From: Candidatus Zixiibacteriota bacterium
GTDB lineage: Bacteria; Zixibacteria; MSB-5A5; GN15; FEB-12
Reading direction: 5' to 3'
Length of the DNA: 64,000 nt
Assembly (NCBI GenBank): GCA_017999435.1
Contig: JAGNLV010000002.1
Coordinates: 496,001 to 560,000, forward strand
Positions 19,893 through 29,200 of this stretch are shown here, in pieces. The notes below the pieces were generated by a model, which was not told where the DNA came from, made no database searches, and was given only the letters and a program-made list of their open reading frames with translations. Made by a program: the position numbers and the translations under genes. Position 1 is the first letter of the stretch. Every line of letters begins with the position of its first letter.

Positions 19893-20436
19893 GAGCTATC
19901 AACTCCATTGTCGTGCCGTGATCTGTCAGCATTCCGGCGCGTGATTTCCCGCCGAAAGGTAAGGTATTACCCGTTCGCATTCAAGCTGTTTCGCGCAGAG
20001 CGGAGATGCGCATCTTATTCGCTACAAACATTATCCTATTTATGTGCCATACTCGACCGGTTTGTCCTTGACAGAATTGTCCTCGTTGCATAATTTTGAC
20101 AGAAAGAGGCTCGCTCTGGTGGCTCCGCCTCCATCGCGGAGGAGAATTCGGACAAACCGTTTTCTTGGACCTGGCGGTGTGGCATCGCCGCATGAGTGTC
20201 TGAGATTATCGCCTGCATACTGCATTGATTAGTAAACTCGGATATTCCATGCCTGCCGAATGCAGTCGAATAGTCGAAATTCATCGGTGTTCGGACAGGT
20301 CGAAATGTATTCACCGCTTGCTGACGGGAGGTGACGCGCTGCCCCTGGTCGCTTGTGTGCGGACTGATATACTGGCGAGTTGATCCGGGGCGGAGCGGAC
20401 GCCCGAACGGCAGGCCAACAACAGGAGGTCTTTGGC
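19893..20436. other. Non-coding, relatively AT-rich regulatory region
   Basis: No gene is supported. Base composition is visibly lower in GC than the flanks. It contains a 12-bp palindrome AGATGCGCATCT (20004-20015), the strong promoter at 20068-20096, and a 10-bp inverted repeat: CGGTTTGTCC at 20058-20067 against GGACAAACCG at 20150-20159. Together these look like a regulated control region for precursors 3-5 and the modification genes. Confidence 0.55.
20054..20096 (+). promoter_or_regulatory. Strong sigma-70-type promoter for precursors 3-5 / radical SAM genes
   Basis: TTGACA (20068-20073), a 17-bp spacer and TAATTT (20091-20096) make a near-consensus promoter. The upstream part CGACCGGTTTGTCC repeats the element before precursor 1 with two mismatches. 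The CGGTTTGTCC arm recurs inverted 83 bp downstream, a candidate operator pair. The predicted start is about 335 bp before the first ATG, giving a long leader. Confidence 0.65.
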
Positions 20437-20571
20437 ATGATCTACTTGGTCGATCCCGCCAATGCGAATCGCCCGCCGTGCTTTGCGAAGTGCAAGGTGC
20501 TGTGCGATGGCAAAGGCTGCACGACTTACTGCGGCATCAAGCCGCTGTACGGTATCGATCCGACCATCTAA
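20437..20571 (+). CDS. Cys-rich RiPP precursor-like peptide 3
   Basis: A 44-residue peptide, the longest of the five, with ribosome site AGGAGGT 8 nt before ATG 20437. It begins MIYLVDP, has PPC at 13-15 and cysteines at 15, 19, 23, 28 and 32, and ends CGIKPLYGIDPTI. With peptides 4 and 5 it shares D-P at positions 6-7, the P-P-C motif and KPLYGI. A 13-bp hairpin follows. Confidence 0.8.
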   Translation: MIYLVDPANANRPPCFAKCKVLCDGKGCTTYCGIKPLYGIDPTI

Positions 20572-20916
20572 AGGTCGGAGAAGTGACTCAGGCCGGGAGG
20601 GCTCGCAGAGCCCTTCCGGCATTGCTCGCAGTTGAGTCGGACGCCGTCGTGACCGGTCAAGGAGGGGGTGGCACGGCCCACACGAACAAACCGCAGCTCC
20701 CGCGAATACCGCAGCACCGGAAAGTGTGCACCAGGTAAGTGCCATCGGGCGTGGCGGGAGGTTCTCAGGCGCCCCTGATCGGCTCTTTGCCGGCCGAGGA
20801 CGCGGCCAGGCAGTCCGGGGCGAGCAGCAAGATGAGGCGTTACTCAGGGTTCACAGCGCCCGTTCGAGGGGACTGGGAGCCCGGCCATAACCTTTCACGC
20901 GTATGGAGGTGTCGGC
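20572..20916. other. Spacer between precursors 3 and 4
   Basis: A 345-bp spacer without a supported gene. It begins with a hairpin at 20592-20620. The rest is GC-rich, and I see no sixth peptide of the family: the K-P-x-Y-G tail motif is absent. Confidence 0.5.
20592..20620 (+). terminator. Hairpin after precursor 3
   Basis: GCCGGGAGGGCTC (20592-20604), loop GCA, GAGCCCTTCCGGC (20608-20620): a 13-bp stem with one G-U pair, no T-run. It could attenuate transcription or stabilise the precursor message so that peptide is made in excess over enzyme. Confidence 0.55.
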
Positions 20917-21024
20917 ATGGTCTATCTCATCGACCCGCAAGGGCTGGGGAAGAAACCGCCCTGCAAGACACTGTGCTATCCGGTGTTTTGCGCGATCAAG
21001 CCGCTCTACGGAATCGAGCCGTAA
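20917..21024 (+). CDS. Cys-rich RiPP precursor-like peptide 4
   Basis: A 35-residue peptide, ribosome site GGAGGTG 6 nt before ATG 20917. It begins MVYLIDPQG, carries PPC and cysteines at 16, 20 and 25, and ends AIKPLYGIEP exactly at the conserved proline, so residues beyond that proline are dispensable in the family. A hairpin (21034-21068) follows the stop. Confidence 0.8.
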   Translation: MVYLIDPQGLGKKPPCKTLCYPVFCAIKPLYGIEP

Positions 21025-21033
21025 TGCCGAATT

Positions 21034-21068
21034 CGCATCCGGGAGAGGGAGCTGCTTTCCCGGATGCG
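21034..21068 (+). terminator. Hairpin after precursor 4
   Basis: CGCATCCGGGA (21034-21044) pairs with TCCCGGATGCG (21058-21068), an 11-bp perfect stem with a 13-nt loop. There is no T-run downstream. Confidence 0.5.
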
Positions 21069-21185
21069 GTCGAGAAGAAAGGCCGGGGCCGTCCCCGGTG
21101 TCTTGAGAAGACAGGAAGGCGCAGCTTGAGTTAATGGCTGTGCGAGGTCTCGTGGTACCGCAACCGACCGAAGGGAGGTGAACTC

Positions 21186-21284
21186 ATGGTCTACCTGCTT
21201 GACCCCCAGGAAATGGGTAATCGCCCGCCGTGCACGCGGTGCAGAATTAAGCCGCTTTACGGTATTGACCCGGTCCCGATTTGA
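21186..21284 (+). CDS. Cys-rich RiPP precursor-like peptide 5
   Basis: A 32-residue peptide, the shortest, with ribosome site GGGAGGTG 5 nt before ATG 21186. It begins MVYLLDPQEMG, keeps RPPC, has only cysteines 16 and 19, and ends RIKPLYGIDPVPI. It is nearest the radical SAM genes. It shows the minimal conserved unit: head, PPC, K-P-L-Y-G-I-D-P. Confidence 0.8.
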   Translation: MVYLLDPQEMGNRPPCTRCRIKPLYGIDPVPI

Positions 21285-21300
21285 TCGCACGACCGAATTG

Positions 21301-21328
21301 CCCGCAGCCCGGGTTTCCGGGCTGCGGG
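21301..21328 (+). terminator. Hairpin after precursor 5
   Basis: CCCGCAGCCCGG (21301-21312), loop GTTT, CCGGGCTGCGGG (21317-21328): a perfect 12-bp stem between the last precursor and the first radical SAM gene, without T-run. Position and form suggest partial termination or a processing-protected 3' end. Confidence 0.6.
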
Positions 21329-21462
21329 GCAGAGGGCGTCGCGGAACAGACGCCGACATGAGGTGCGGCCGCGGGCTGAACAGCTGCGGCCGGAACAACC
21401 GCCTGTGGGGCAGAACCGGGCACTGCCCCATCGCGCGGAGACGCAAATGATGGAAACGGAAG

Positions 21463-22842
21463 ATGCCGACACTCTCGCGCTATAATCACTTCCAACCGTG
21501 GCAGGATGGCTACTACATCGCCTACAACGCCCTGTCCGGAGCTGTGGCGCTGATGACCGAGGAGAACTACGCCGTCTACCGCCGGCTCGTCGGGAAGCTC
21601 AACGGCGCGGCGACCCCCGACCTGAGCGAGGAGGAGGCCGGTCTGCTCAAGCAGCTGGAGTACGGCGCGTTTGTCCGCTCCGACGGAGTCGACGAACGGG
21701 CGCTCCTGCGGTTCAATCACAACATTGCCCGCTACGACCGGACCACGCTCGGGTTCGTCATCGCCCCGACCATGGCCTGCAACATGGCGTGCGTGTACTG
21801 CTTCGAGAACAAGACCGCCCGGAAAATGTCCCCCGAGGTGATGGCGGCGATCGTCAGCTACGTCGAAAAGCGGGCCCGCTCGATCAGCGGTCTCCAGATC
21901 GACTGGTACGGCGGCGAGCCGCTGCTGGCTCTCGATGTGATTGAGAGCCTCACCGCGTCGTTTGTGGAAATGGGCGAGAAGCACCAATTCGAGTACAGCT
22001 CGTCCATGATCAGCAACGGCTACCTGTTGACGGCGGAGACGGTCGACCGGCTCGTGGCCTTGAAGATCCGCCACGTGCAGATCACGCTTGACGGCCCTGC
22101 CCGGATTCACAACGTCAAGCGCCCGCTGAAGAACAAGAAGGAAAGTTTCTACCGGATTCTCGAGAACCTGAAATACGCCTCCACCAAACTGAGCGTCGGC
22201 ATCCGGGTGAATGTCGACAAGTCCTTCACGATCGACATGATCGAAGAGCTCCTCGCGGAGCTGACGGCGGCCGGTCTCCGGGAGCGGGCCGGCGTCTACT
22301 TCGGCATGGTCGAGCCGTCCTCGCAGGTCTGCGCGAATATCGCCGAATCATGCTACGAGACGGCCGATTTCTCGGCGATCGAGGTGGACTACTACCGGTT
22401 GCTGCTCGCCCGGGGGTTCCGGATCGACAAGCTGCCGTCGCCGGTGGCGGTGTTCTGCATGGCCCAGTCGACGAACGCGCACCTGGTCGATCCCGACGGG
22501 AATCTGTACCGGTGCTGGAACCACGCCGGCGATGCCCCCAAGGCGTACGGCACGATTACCGACGAGATCAATTATCTGCATCCCAATTTCCAGCGTCTGT
22601 TTTCCGCAGATCCGTTTGACCACGCCCTGTGTGTGGAATGCGAACTGCTCCCGATCTGCATGGGCGGGTGTCCGGCCCGGCGGGCCGACCGCCAGCTCGC
22701 GGGCACGCAGATGTGCGAGGCCTGGAAACACAACCTGCAGCCGATGCTCGAGATTATCGCCCGCTCCAAGCAGCAGGAGATGGCGCGCCGGCAGCAGCAA
22801 GAAGCGGAAGCGCAAGCGGCCGAGAAGGAGTCGACAACATGA
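21463..22842 (+). CDS. Radical SAM/SPASM peptide maturase 1
   Basis: A 459-residue enzyme. Residues ~1-90 are an N-terminal region of the type seen in SPASM peptide maturases (FQPWQDGYYIAYNALSG). The radical SAM cluster cysteines are C106-x3-C110-x2-C113 (CNMACVYC), followed by the GGEPLL motif. The C-terminal SPASM region holds cysteines in VFCMAQ, LYRCWNH and CVECELLPICMGGC, expected to bind auxiliary Fe-S clusters. The C-terminus is a charged Gln/Glu-rich helix. It likely installs thioether or C-C links on the Cys-rich peptides upstream. Its stop overlaps the next maturase by 4 bp. Confidence 0.9.
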   Translation: MPTLSRYNHFQPWQDGYYIAYNALSGAVALMTEENYAVYRRLVGKLNGAATPDLSEEEAGLLKQLEYGAFVRSDGVDERALLRFNHNIARYDRTTLGFVIAPTMACNMACVYCFENKTARKMSPEVMAAIVSYVEKRARSISGLQIDWYGGEPLLALDVIESLTASFVEMGEKHQFEYSSSMISNGYLLTAETVDRLVALKIRHVQITLDGPARIHNVKRPLKNKKESFYRILENLKYASTKLSVGIRVNVDKSFTIDMIEELLAELTAAGLRERAGVYFGMVEPSSQVCANIAESCYETADFSAIEVDYYRLLLARGFRIDKLPSPVAVFCMAQSTNAHLVDPDGNLYRCWNHAGDAPKAYGTITDEINYLHPNFQRLFSADPFDHALCVECELLPICMGGCPARRADRQLAGTQMCEAWKHNLQPMLEIIARSKQQEMARRQQQEAEAQAAEKESTT

Positions 22843-23939
22843 GCGATTTTCATTTTTTCCCCGAACAGGTGGTCTGGGAGATCACGTTCGCCTGCAACAT
22901 GCGCTGCATCCACTGCGGCACCTCGGCGGGTGTCCCGCGCAGCGACGAGCTGACGACCGATGAGGCCCTGCGGCTGATCGACGAACTGACCGGCCTCGGG
23001 GCGCGCGGCATCACCCTCTCCGGCGGCGAACCGCTTCTGCGCAAAGACTGGCCGGTGCTCGGCAAGCGTATCGTCGCCAACGGCGCGGGCGCCTACCTCA
23101 TCACCAACGGTTTCGCCGTCGACGAACAGGCCGTCGATCTGTTCCAAGAGGTCGGCCTGCGCAACGTCGGCGTGTCGTTCGACGGCTCCAAAGAGGTGCA
23201 CAACTACATCCGCCAGCGCAAAACCAGCTACGACAAAGCGCTCCACGCCATGCGCCTCATGGCCGAAAGAAAGATGCGCTTCGAGGCCGTCAGCCAGATC
23301 TCCAAGGTCAATTTGAAGGACATGGACAGCATCCACAAGGACCTCGTCTCCATCGGATGCCCCGAGTGGCGTATTCAGATGACCACCGTCACCGGCCGCA
23401 TGGAGAAAGAGATGGTCATGGGCCTGGCCGAGTACGAGCAGTTGATCGACAAGATTCTCGAGTTCAAGAAAGACACCCGCATGATGGTCGACGTCGGCGA
23501 GAACATCGGCTACTACGGCTGCAAGGGGACGCAGCTCCTCGACGGCATGCCCTACCTGGGCTGCTACGCGGGCGTCCGGGTGGCCGGCATCTGCTCCAAC
23601 GGCGACGTCAAGGGCTGCCTGTCGCAGCAGCCGGAGTTTGTCGAAGGCAACATCCGTGAGCGCTCCTTCACCGAGATCTGGAACGACCCGACCAAGTTTC
23701 TCTACAACCGGGAGTTCACGAAGGCGACCGCGACCGGCGCCTGTCACGACTGCCGCTACCTACCGCTGTGCCGCGGCGGCTGTACGACCACCTCGGTGTC
23801 GGCCTCCGGCGAGCGGGCCAACAACCCGTTCTGCATCTGGCAGGTCGAGCAGAAACGCGGCGTCCAGCCGATCGAGAACGACCTGATCGTGGAGTTGCTC
23901 TCCCGGTTCCAGGAGCCGCAGCCGGCTGAGAAGAAGTAA
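22839..23939 (+). CDS. Radical SAM/SPASM peptide maturase 2
   Basis: A 366-residue enzyme starting at ATG 22839, which overlaps the preceding stop (ATGA). Radical SAM cysteines are C19-x3-C23-x2-C26 (CNMRCIHC) followed by GTSAG, and SGGEPLL is present. SPASM cysteines appear in YLGCYAG, GICSNGDVKGC and ACHDCRYLPLCRGGC, ending NPFCIW. It lacks the long N-terminal region of maturase 1 and looks more PqqE/MftC-like. Two different maturases imply two modification steps, or one for each precursor subgroup. Confidence 0.9.
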   Translation: MSDFHFFPEQVVWEITFACNMRCIHCGTSAGVPRSDELTTDEALRLIDELTGLGARGITLSGGEPLLRKDWPVLGKRIVANGAGAYLITNGFAVDEQAVDLFQEVGLRNVGVSFDGSKEVHNYIRQRKTSYDKALHAMRLMAERKMRFEAVSQISKVNLKDMDSIHKDLVSIGCPEWRIQMTTVTGRMEKEMVMGLAEYEQLIDKILEFKKDTRMMVDVGENIGYYGCKGTQLLDGMPYLGCYAGVRVAGICSNGDVKGCLSQQPEFVEGNIRERSFTEIWNDPTKFLYNREFTKATATGACHDCRYLPLCRGGCTTTSVSASGERANNPFCIWQVEQKRGVQPIENDLIVELLSRFQEPQPAEKK

Positions 23940-24497
23940 GCGCGTTGGGCCGCACTTCTGCGCCGCGCAAACCGCCGGTCCGCCCGTCCCGCTGCAGCCG
24001 CCCGACGGGGATGGAGCGGGACGACCGGAGGACAGGTCTGTTCAGGCCGGACCTTCGGCGTCTGCACTCCCCGCACGATCTCCCGCGCCCGCCCCTTGGT
24101 CCTGCACGATTGTCCCTCGGCCCGCCGGAAGGACGGAGAGGTGAAGCCGCCGCAGGCCGGCCGCCGGGAAGCTGTAATTCCGGGTTGTTGCGGGGGCGCG
24201 CCCGGAGTATCTTGACGGCGACGAGGTAACCTTGGATTCGGAGGCGACGGTGGAGATGCAGTTCGGTGTCGGCAGCGGCGCTCAAAAGGCCGTGCGGTCC
24301 TGTCCCGCGGCCCCCCGGGCGCCGGGGGAGGGGTCGGCCGTCCTGGGCCGGACACCGCAGGACCGCGGCTTCGGCCTCGGGTGCGTCGCCGGCGGCGGGT
24401 GTGACCGGCCGGCGGCTGCGCGAAAAGCCCGCCCGGTGCGCCGGCCCGCCGCGGGCCGGGAATCCCGCGGCGCACGGGCGTGGTCAGGGGTGCCCGG
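23940..24497. other. Gap between maturase 2 and ABC exporter
   Basis: A 558-bp, very GC-rich stretch. Open frames on both strands lack any recognisable motif or ribosome site. No intrinsic terminator with a T-run is visible. It separates the ABC exporter from the peptide locus enough that co-transcription is uncertain. Confidence 0.45.
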
Positions 24498-26258
24498 ATG
24501 ATCCCCGATCCCCGCACCCGCCGGCGTCTCTGGTCCTGGCTTCGCCCGTACTGGCGGCTCGAGGCCCTCATGTTCGTCATCATGCTGGTGATGACGGCGC
24601 TCGCGCTGATGCTGCCGCAGGCGATCCGATACATGATCGACGACCTGATACCGTCGCTCCGGGCGGATACGGACGGGTCGGTGGACATGGCCCCGGCGGT
24701 CTGGTTCGGCCTCGCGCTCATCGGGCTGTACCTCAGCAGCTTCGTCTTCTCCATCGGGCGCGACTACCTGGCCGGCAAAGTGGGGGCCTCGATCATCGCC
24801 GACCTGCGCGCCGCGCTCTTCGACCACCTCGCCCAGGTGCCGCTCCGCTTCTACCAGACGAACAACGTCGGGGAGATCATGTCGCGGCTTTTGGCCGACG
24901 TCCAGCGGGTGCAGAGCCTGCTGACGACGACGCTGCTGATGTTTCTGACCAACATTCTCATGCTCCTCGGCATCCTCGTCACCCTCTTCGTCTTCAACTG
25001 GATCTGGGCGGCGCTGGCGCTCATCCCGGTGCCGATCATCGTCTGGCTGTCCCACCGCTACGGGATTTCGCTCCACGCCATCAACTACCGGCTGCAGGAG
25101 TCGATCGCCCAGCTGTCCGGCCGCCTTCAGGAGGTGTTTTCGACGATCCGCACGGTCCGGGCCTTCGCCCAGGAACGGCGCGAGAAGACCCGGGTGGTGG
25201 GCGTGCTGTCGGCCATGACCGGCCTCTACATCAGGAACAGCGTCATGACGTCGCTGGCGGTGAACCTCGTCCAGCTCGTGGCCTCGCTCGTCCCGGTGAT
25301 CGTGCTCTCCTGGGGGGCATACCTGGTGGCCGCCGGATCCTTCCCGCTGGGGGCGCTCTTCATGTTCTACATCTACCTCGGCTACCTCTACTCGCCCATC
25401 CAGGAGCTGTCCCAGGTGAATGTCGAGGTGCAGTCGGCGATGGCTTCCGTGTACCGGATTTTCGAGTACTTCGATCTCCCGCAGGCGGTGGCCGAGGATC
25501 CCCAGCCGGTCCGTCTCGCCGAGGTGCGCGGCCGGCTGGCGTTCGAGGACGTCGATTTCCACTACGGCGGCGACAACGGTTTCGCCATCCGCGCGCTCTC
25601 GCTTACGATCGAGCCGGGCGAGAAGGTGGCGATCGTCGGACCCTCGGGGGCGGGGAAGACCACCCTCATCAATCTGCTCCTGCGCTTTTACGATCCCGAG
25701 GGCGGGCGCATCCTGCTCGACAGGGTCGACCTGCGCCGCCTCGCGCTCAAAGAGCTCCGCTCCCACATGGGCCTGGTCGACCAGGACCCGGTGCTGTTCA
25801 AAGCGAGCCTGCGCGACAACATCGCGTACGGGCGGGCGGAGGCGTCGATGGACCGGGTCATCGAGGCCGCCCGGGTGGCCAACATTCACGACTTCATCGA
25901 AAAACTCCCGCTCGGGTACGAGACGGAAGTCGGGGAGCGGGGGGTGACACTCTCGGGGGGCGAGCGCCAGCGCGTCTGCCTCGCCCGCGCGATCCTCCTC
26001 AACCCGCCGATCATGCTCCTCGACGAGGCCACCTCGGCGCTCGACACGCGCAGCGAAGAGTTGATTCAGCAGGCGCTCGAGAAAGCGCTGCAGGGGAAAA
26101 CCTCGATCATCATCGCCCACCGTCTCGCGACGGTCCGCCACGCCGACCGCATCATCGTGCTCGACAACGGCCGGATTGTCGGCGAGGGGACGCACGAGGC
26201 GCTGCTGGAGAGTTCGCCGCTCTACGGCGAGCTGGCCCGCAAACAACTGCTCACCTGA
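24498..26258 (+). CDS. ABC exporter (fused permease-ATPase, MsbA/lipid A-exporter-like)
   Basis: A 586-residue half-transporter. Six membrane helices lie in residues ~15-310. The ATPase domain has Walker A GPSGAGKTT, Q loop (VDQDPVLF), signature LSGGERQR, Walker B PIMLLDEATSALD and switch His in IIIAHRLAT. ATG 24498 was preferred to GTG 24480. There is no N-terminal C39 peptidase domain, so it would not process a double-glycine leader. It is a candidate exporter for the modified peptides by position and strand, but could equally be a lipid or drug exporter. The RND genes are convergent downstream. Confidence 0.9.
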   Translation: MIPDPRTRRRLWSWLRPYWRLEALMFVIMLVMTALALMLPQAIRYMIDDLIPSLRADTDGSVDMAPAVWFGLALIGLYLSSFVFSIGRDYLAGKVGASIIADLRAALFDHLAQVPLRFYQTNNVGEIMSRLLADVQRVQSLLTTTLLMFLTNILMLLGILVTLFVFNWIWAALALIPVPIIVWLSHRYGISLHAINYRLQESIAQLSGRLQEVFSTIRTVRAFAQERREKTRVVGVLSAMTGLYIRNSVMTSLAVNLVQLVASLVPVIVLSWGAYLVAAGSFPLGALFMFYIYLGYLYSPIQELSQVNVEVQSAMASVYRIFEYFDLPQAVAEDPQPVRLAEVRGRLAFEDVDFHYGGDNGFAIRALSLTIEPGEKVAIVGPSGAGKTTLINLLLRFYDPEGGRILLDRVDLRRLALKELRSHMGLVDQDPVLFKASLRDNIAYGRAEASMDRVIEAARVANIHDFIEKLPLGYETEVGERGVTLSGGERQRVCLARAILLNPPIMLLDEATSALDTRSEELIQQALEKALQGKTSIIIAHRLATVRHADRIIVLDNGRIVGEGTHEALLESSPLYGELARKQLLT

Positions 26259-26291
26259 CCGAGCGCGCAGCCGGGCGCCGCGCCCACCGCC

Positions 26292-29200
26292 TCACTCGCC
26301 CTCAAGGCTCGGAACCGCGCCGACCGCCCGCTCCGACAACCCGAGCAGGCTCCGCACCTTCACCACGAGCTCGATGGCGTACGAGAATACGAGCGGCGTC
26401 AGCACGAGCGTCACCAGGGTGGAGACGGCGAGGCCGCCGACGACCACGGCGCCGATCCCCCGGTACAGTTCCGATCCGGCGCCGGGCATGATGATGAGCG
26501 GCATCATGCCGAGCACGGTCGTGCCGGTGGTCATGAAGATCGGCCGCACGCGCACGCGCACCGACTCCTTGATCGCGGCCCGCTGATCCCACCCTTCGCG
26601 CATGAAGTTGAGGCCCTGGTGCACGATGAGGATCGAGTTGTTCACGACCGTGCCCACGAGAATCACGAAGCCGAGCATGGTCAGGATGTCAAGCTGCTGG
26701 GAGGGATCGACCATCTGCACGATGTCGAGGCCCAGCACGCCGCCGAAGGTCGCCAGGGGCACCGTCAGCATGACTACGAACGGGTACGTGAACGACTGGA
26801 AGAGGGCCACCAAGAGGAGGTAGGTGAGGATGATGGCGATGTGGAAGTCGGTCATCATTTCGTCGCGCAGCCGGCTCAGATCATCGGCCGTCCCGGAGAG
26901 ATTGATGTCGAACAGGCCGCCGATCTGCCCCTGCGCGCGCATCGGCTGCACCACCTGTTCCTCCAGCCGGCGCACGGCGTCCTCCAGAGCGATGCCGTCG
27001 GGGAGCACCGTTTCGATCGACACGGTCCGCTGTCGCTCGACATGGTTGATCTGGACCGGACCCTGTTCCTGACGCACCTCGGCGACGTCGCCGACCGTCA
27101 CCACCCGCCCGGTGGGAGTGGCGAGCGGCAGCAAGGCGATGTCCTGCGTGTGGCGGCTCCAATCGTCGCGTCCCTTCACGAGCAGGTCGATCTCGCGTCC
27201 GTCGAGGAAATACTCGCTGACAATGGCTCCGTCGACGAGGGCATTGACGGAGCGGCCGATCGCGGAGGCGTCAAAGCCGACGTCGGCGGCCCGGACGCGG
27301 TCGGGGTAGATGCGGACCTCCGGGTTGCCGAGGTCGAGCCCCGGGATGGGGCGGGCGTTCGCTCCCGGCAGCACCTGCGGGACCTGGACAAAAACCTGCT
27401 GGGCGATCTGGAGGACTTTGGGGAGGTCCGGACCGGTCACGTCGATGCGCACCGACCGGGTGCCCGCGAACCCACCGCCGAAGAGCGAGGCCTGGGCGGC
27501 GAAGCCGATCGCGCCGGGGATGGACCACAGGGCCTGGTTGGCCACCGGGACCAGTTCCGCTCCGCGCTGCGGCGCCCGCCCGCGCATGCCCATGAACGCC
27601 TGGTTCGGCAGCGCCACGAAGAAGAAGTTGTCGATGCCGCCGCCCGGCAGAGTGTCGGCCGTCTCCGCGTCGGCCTCCCAGAGGGGACGAATCTGCGCCT
27701 CGATGGTCTGGCCGGCCTGGACCATCTCGTCGAGGTTGTAGCCGGGCGGGGGGAGCATGACGCCGAAGACGAGATTCTGGTTTCCCGTGGGGAGGTATTC
27801 GCTCGGCGGTATGAGCGCCACCGTGAGCCCCATGGCCACCGTCAGGATGGCGCCGATGGTCACCAGCCGGCGGCGGCCCCGGGCGTTGACGTAGTCCACG
27901 AAACTCGCGACTCTCGCGGCCAGGCGCGCCAGCCACCCTTGCGTCTCATCCCCCGCGGTCAGTTTGGTCGACACCCTCAGCATCCGAGCCGACAGCGAGG
28001 GGATGACGGTGACCGAGACCGCGAGCGACACGATGATAGCCGTGGAAATGGCGATCGCGATATCCTGGAACAACTGGCCGGCCTGCTCCTTGACGAACAT
28101 GATGGGGATGAAGACGGCGACGGTCGTGACGGTCGAGGCGAGCAGGGCGCCCCAGACCTCGCGGGCGGCATCGGAGGCGGCCCGCCACCGCGACTTGCCG
28201 AGCTGCATGTGGCGGTAGATATTCTCGAGCACGACAATGGCGCTGTCGACCACCATCCCGACCGCGAACGCCATGCCCGCGAGCGAAATCACGTTCATGG
28301 TCCGGCCGAAGAGCGCCATGGCGAGGAAGGTCGAGATGATCGAAATGGGAATGGACAGCGCAATCACCAGCACGGCCGAGGCGGAGCGCAGGAAGATGAA
28401 CAGCGTGAGTATGGCGAGCAACCCGCCGACGTAGATGTTCGAGAGGACGAGGTCGATGGCCGAGTCGATGTAGACGGTTTCGCGGTAGACGTTTTCGATG
28501 TGCATGCCGCGCGGGTGCAGAATCTCGCGGTTGATGATGTCGATCTGCGCCATGAGCCCGTCCATCACCTCCATCACGTTGGCGCCGACACGGCGCTGGG
28601 CGTTGAAAGCGATCGAGGGCACGCCCAGGTGGCGCACCATGGCGGCAGGCTTCTGATACGTCAGCTCCACCCCCGCCAGGTCGCCGACGCGGATCGGCAC
28701 GCCGTTGCGCACCGTCACCACCGTCTGCTCCACCTGCTCCGGGGTCTCGTAGCGCGAGATGGTCCGGACGACGTAGCGGCGCTTGCCCTCCGCGAAGTCG
28801 CCGCCGGAGATGTCCCGGTTGTCCGCGCGGAGCGCCTCGGCCAACTGGTCGATCGCAATTCCGGTCGAGGCCAGGCGGTCGGGGTCGAACGTCACGTGCA
28901 GTTCCCGCTCGAGTCCGCCGAAGATGTTGATCGACGCCACTCCTTCGACGCGCTCCAGGCGCGGCTTGACCATGTCCTCGATCACCGCCTGCTGATGCGG
29001 GACATAGACGCCGGCCGAATCGGGCTTGACGGCGAACCAGGCGATGGCCCCCTCCAACTGCCCCGAGGTGGTCACCACCGGCCGATCGGCGGTGGCCGGG
29101 TAGGACGGCACCTCGTTCAATTTGTTGGTCACGCGGATGACCGCGCCCGTCAGGTCGGTGCCCGCCGGGAACTCCAGCGTGATCGTCCCCCGGCTGTCCT

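Noticed and set aside
18821-21328. Hairpins after precursor genes as standard intrinsic terminators
   Set aside because: None has the downstream T-run seen at 39675-39703; they are listed as hairpins with only moderate confidence.
24000-24497. Additional small peptide gene downstream of maturase 2
   Set aside because: I looked for the K-P-x-Y-G tail in all forward frames and for a strong ribosome site; neither is present.
18000-24500. CRISPR array or tandem repeats in the small-gene region
   Set aside because: The repeated units are translated peptides with synonymous changes and variable spacing, not identical repeats with regular spacers.
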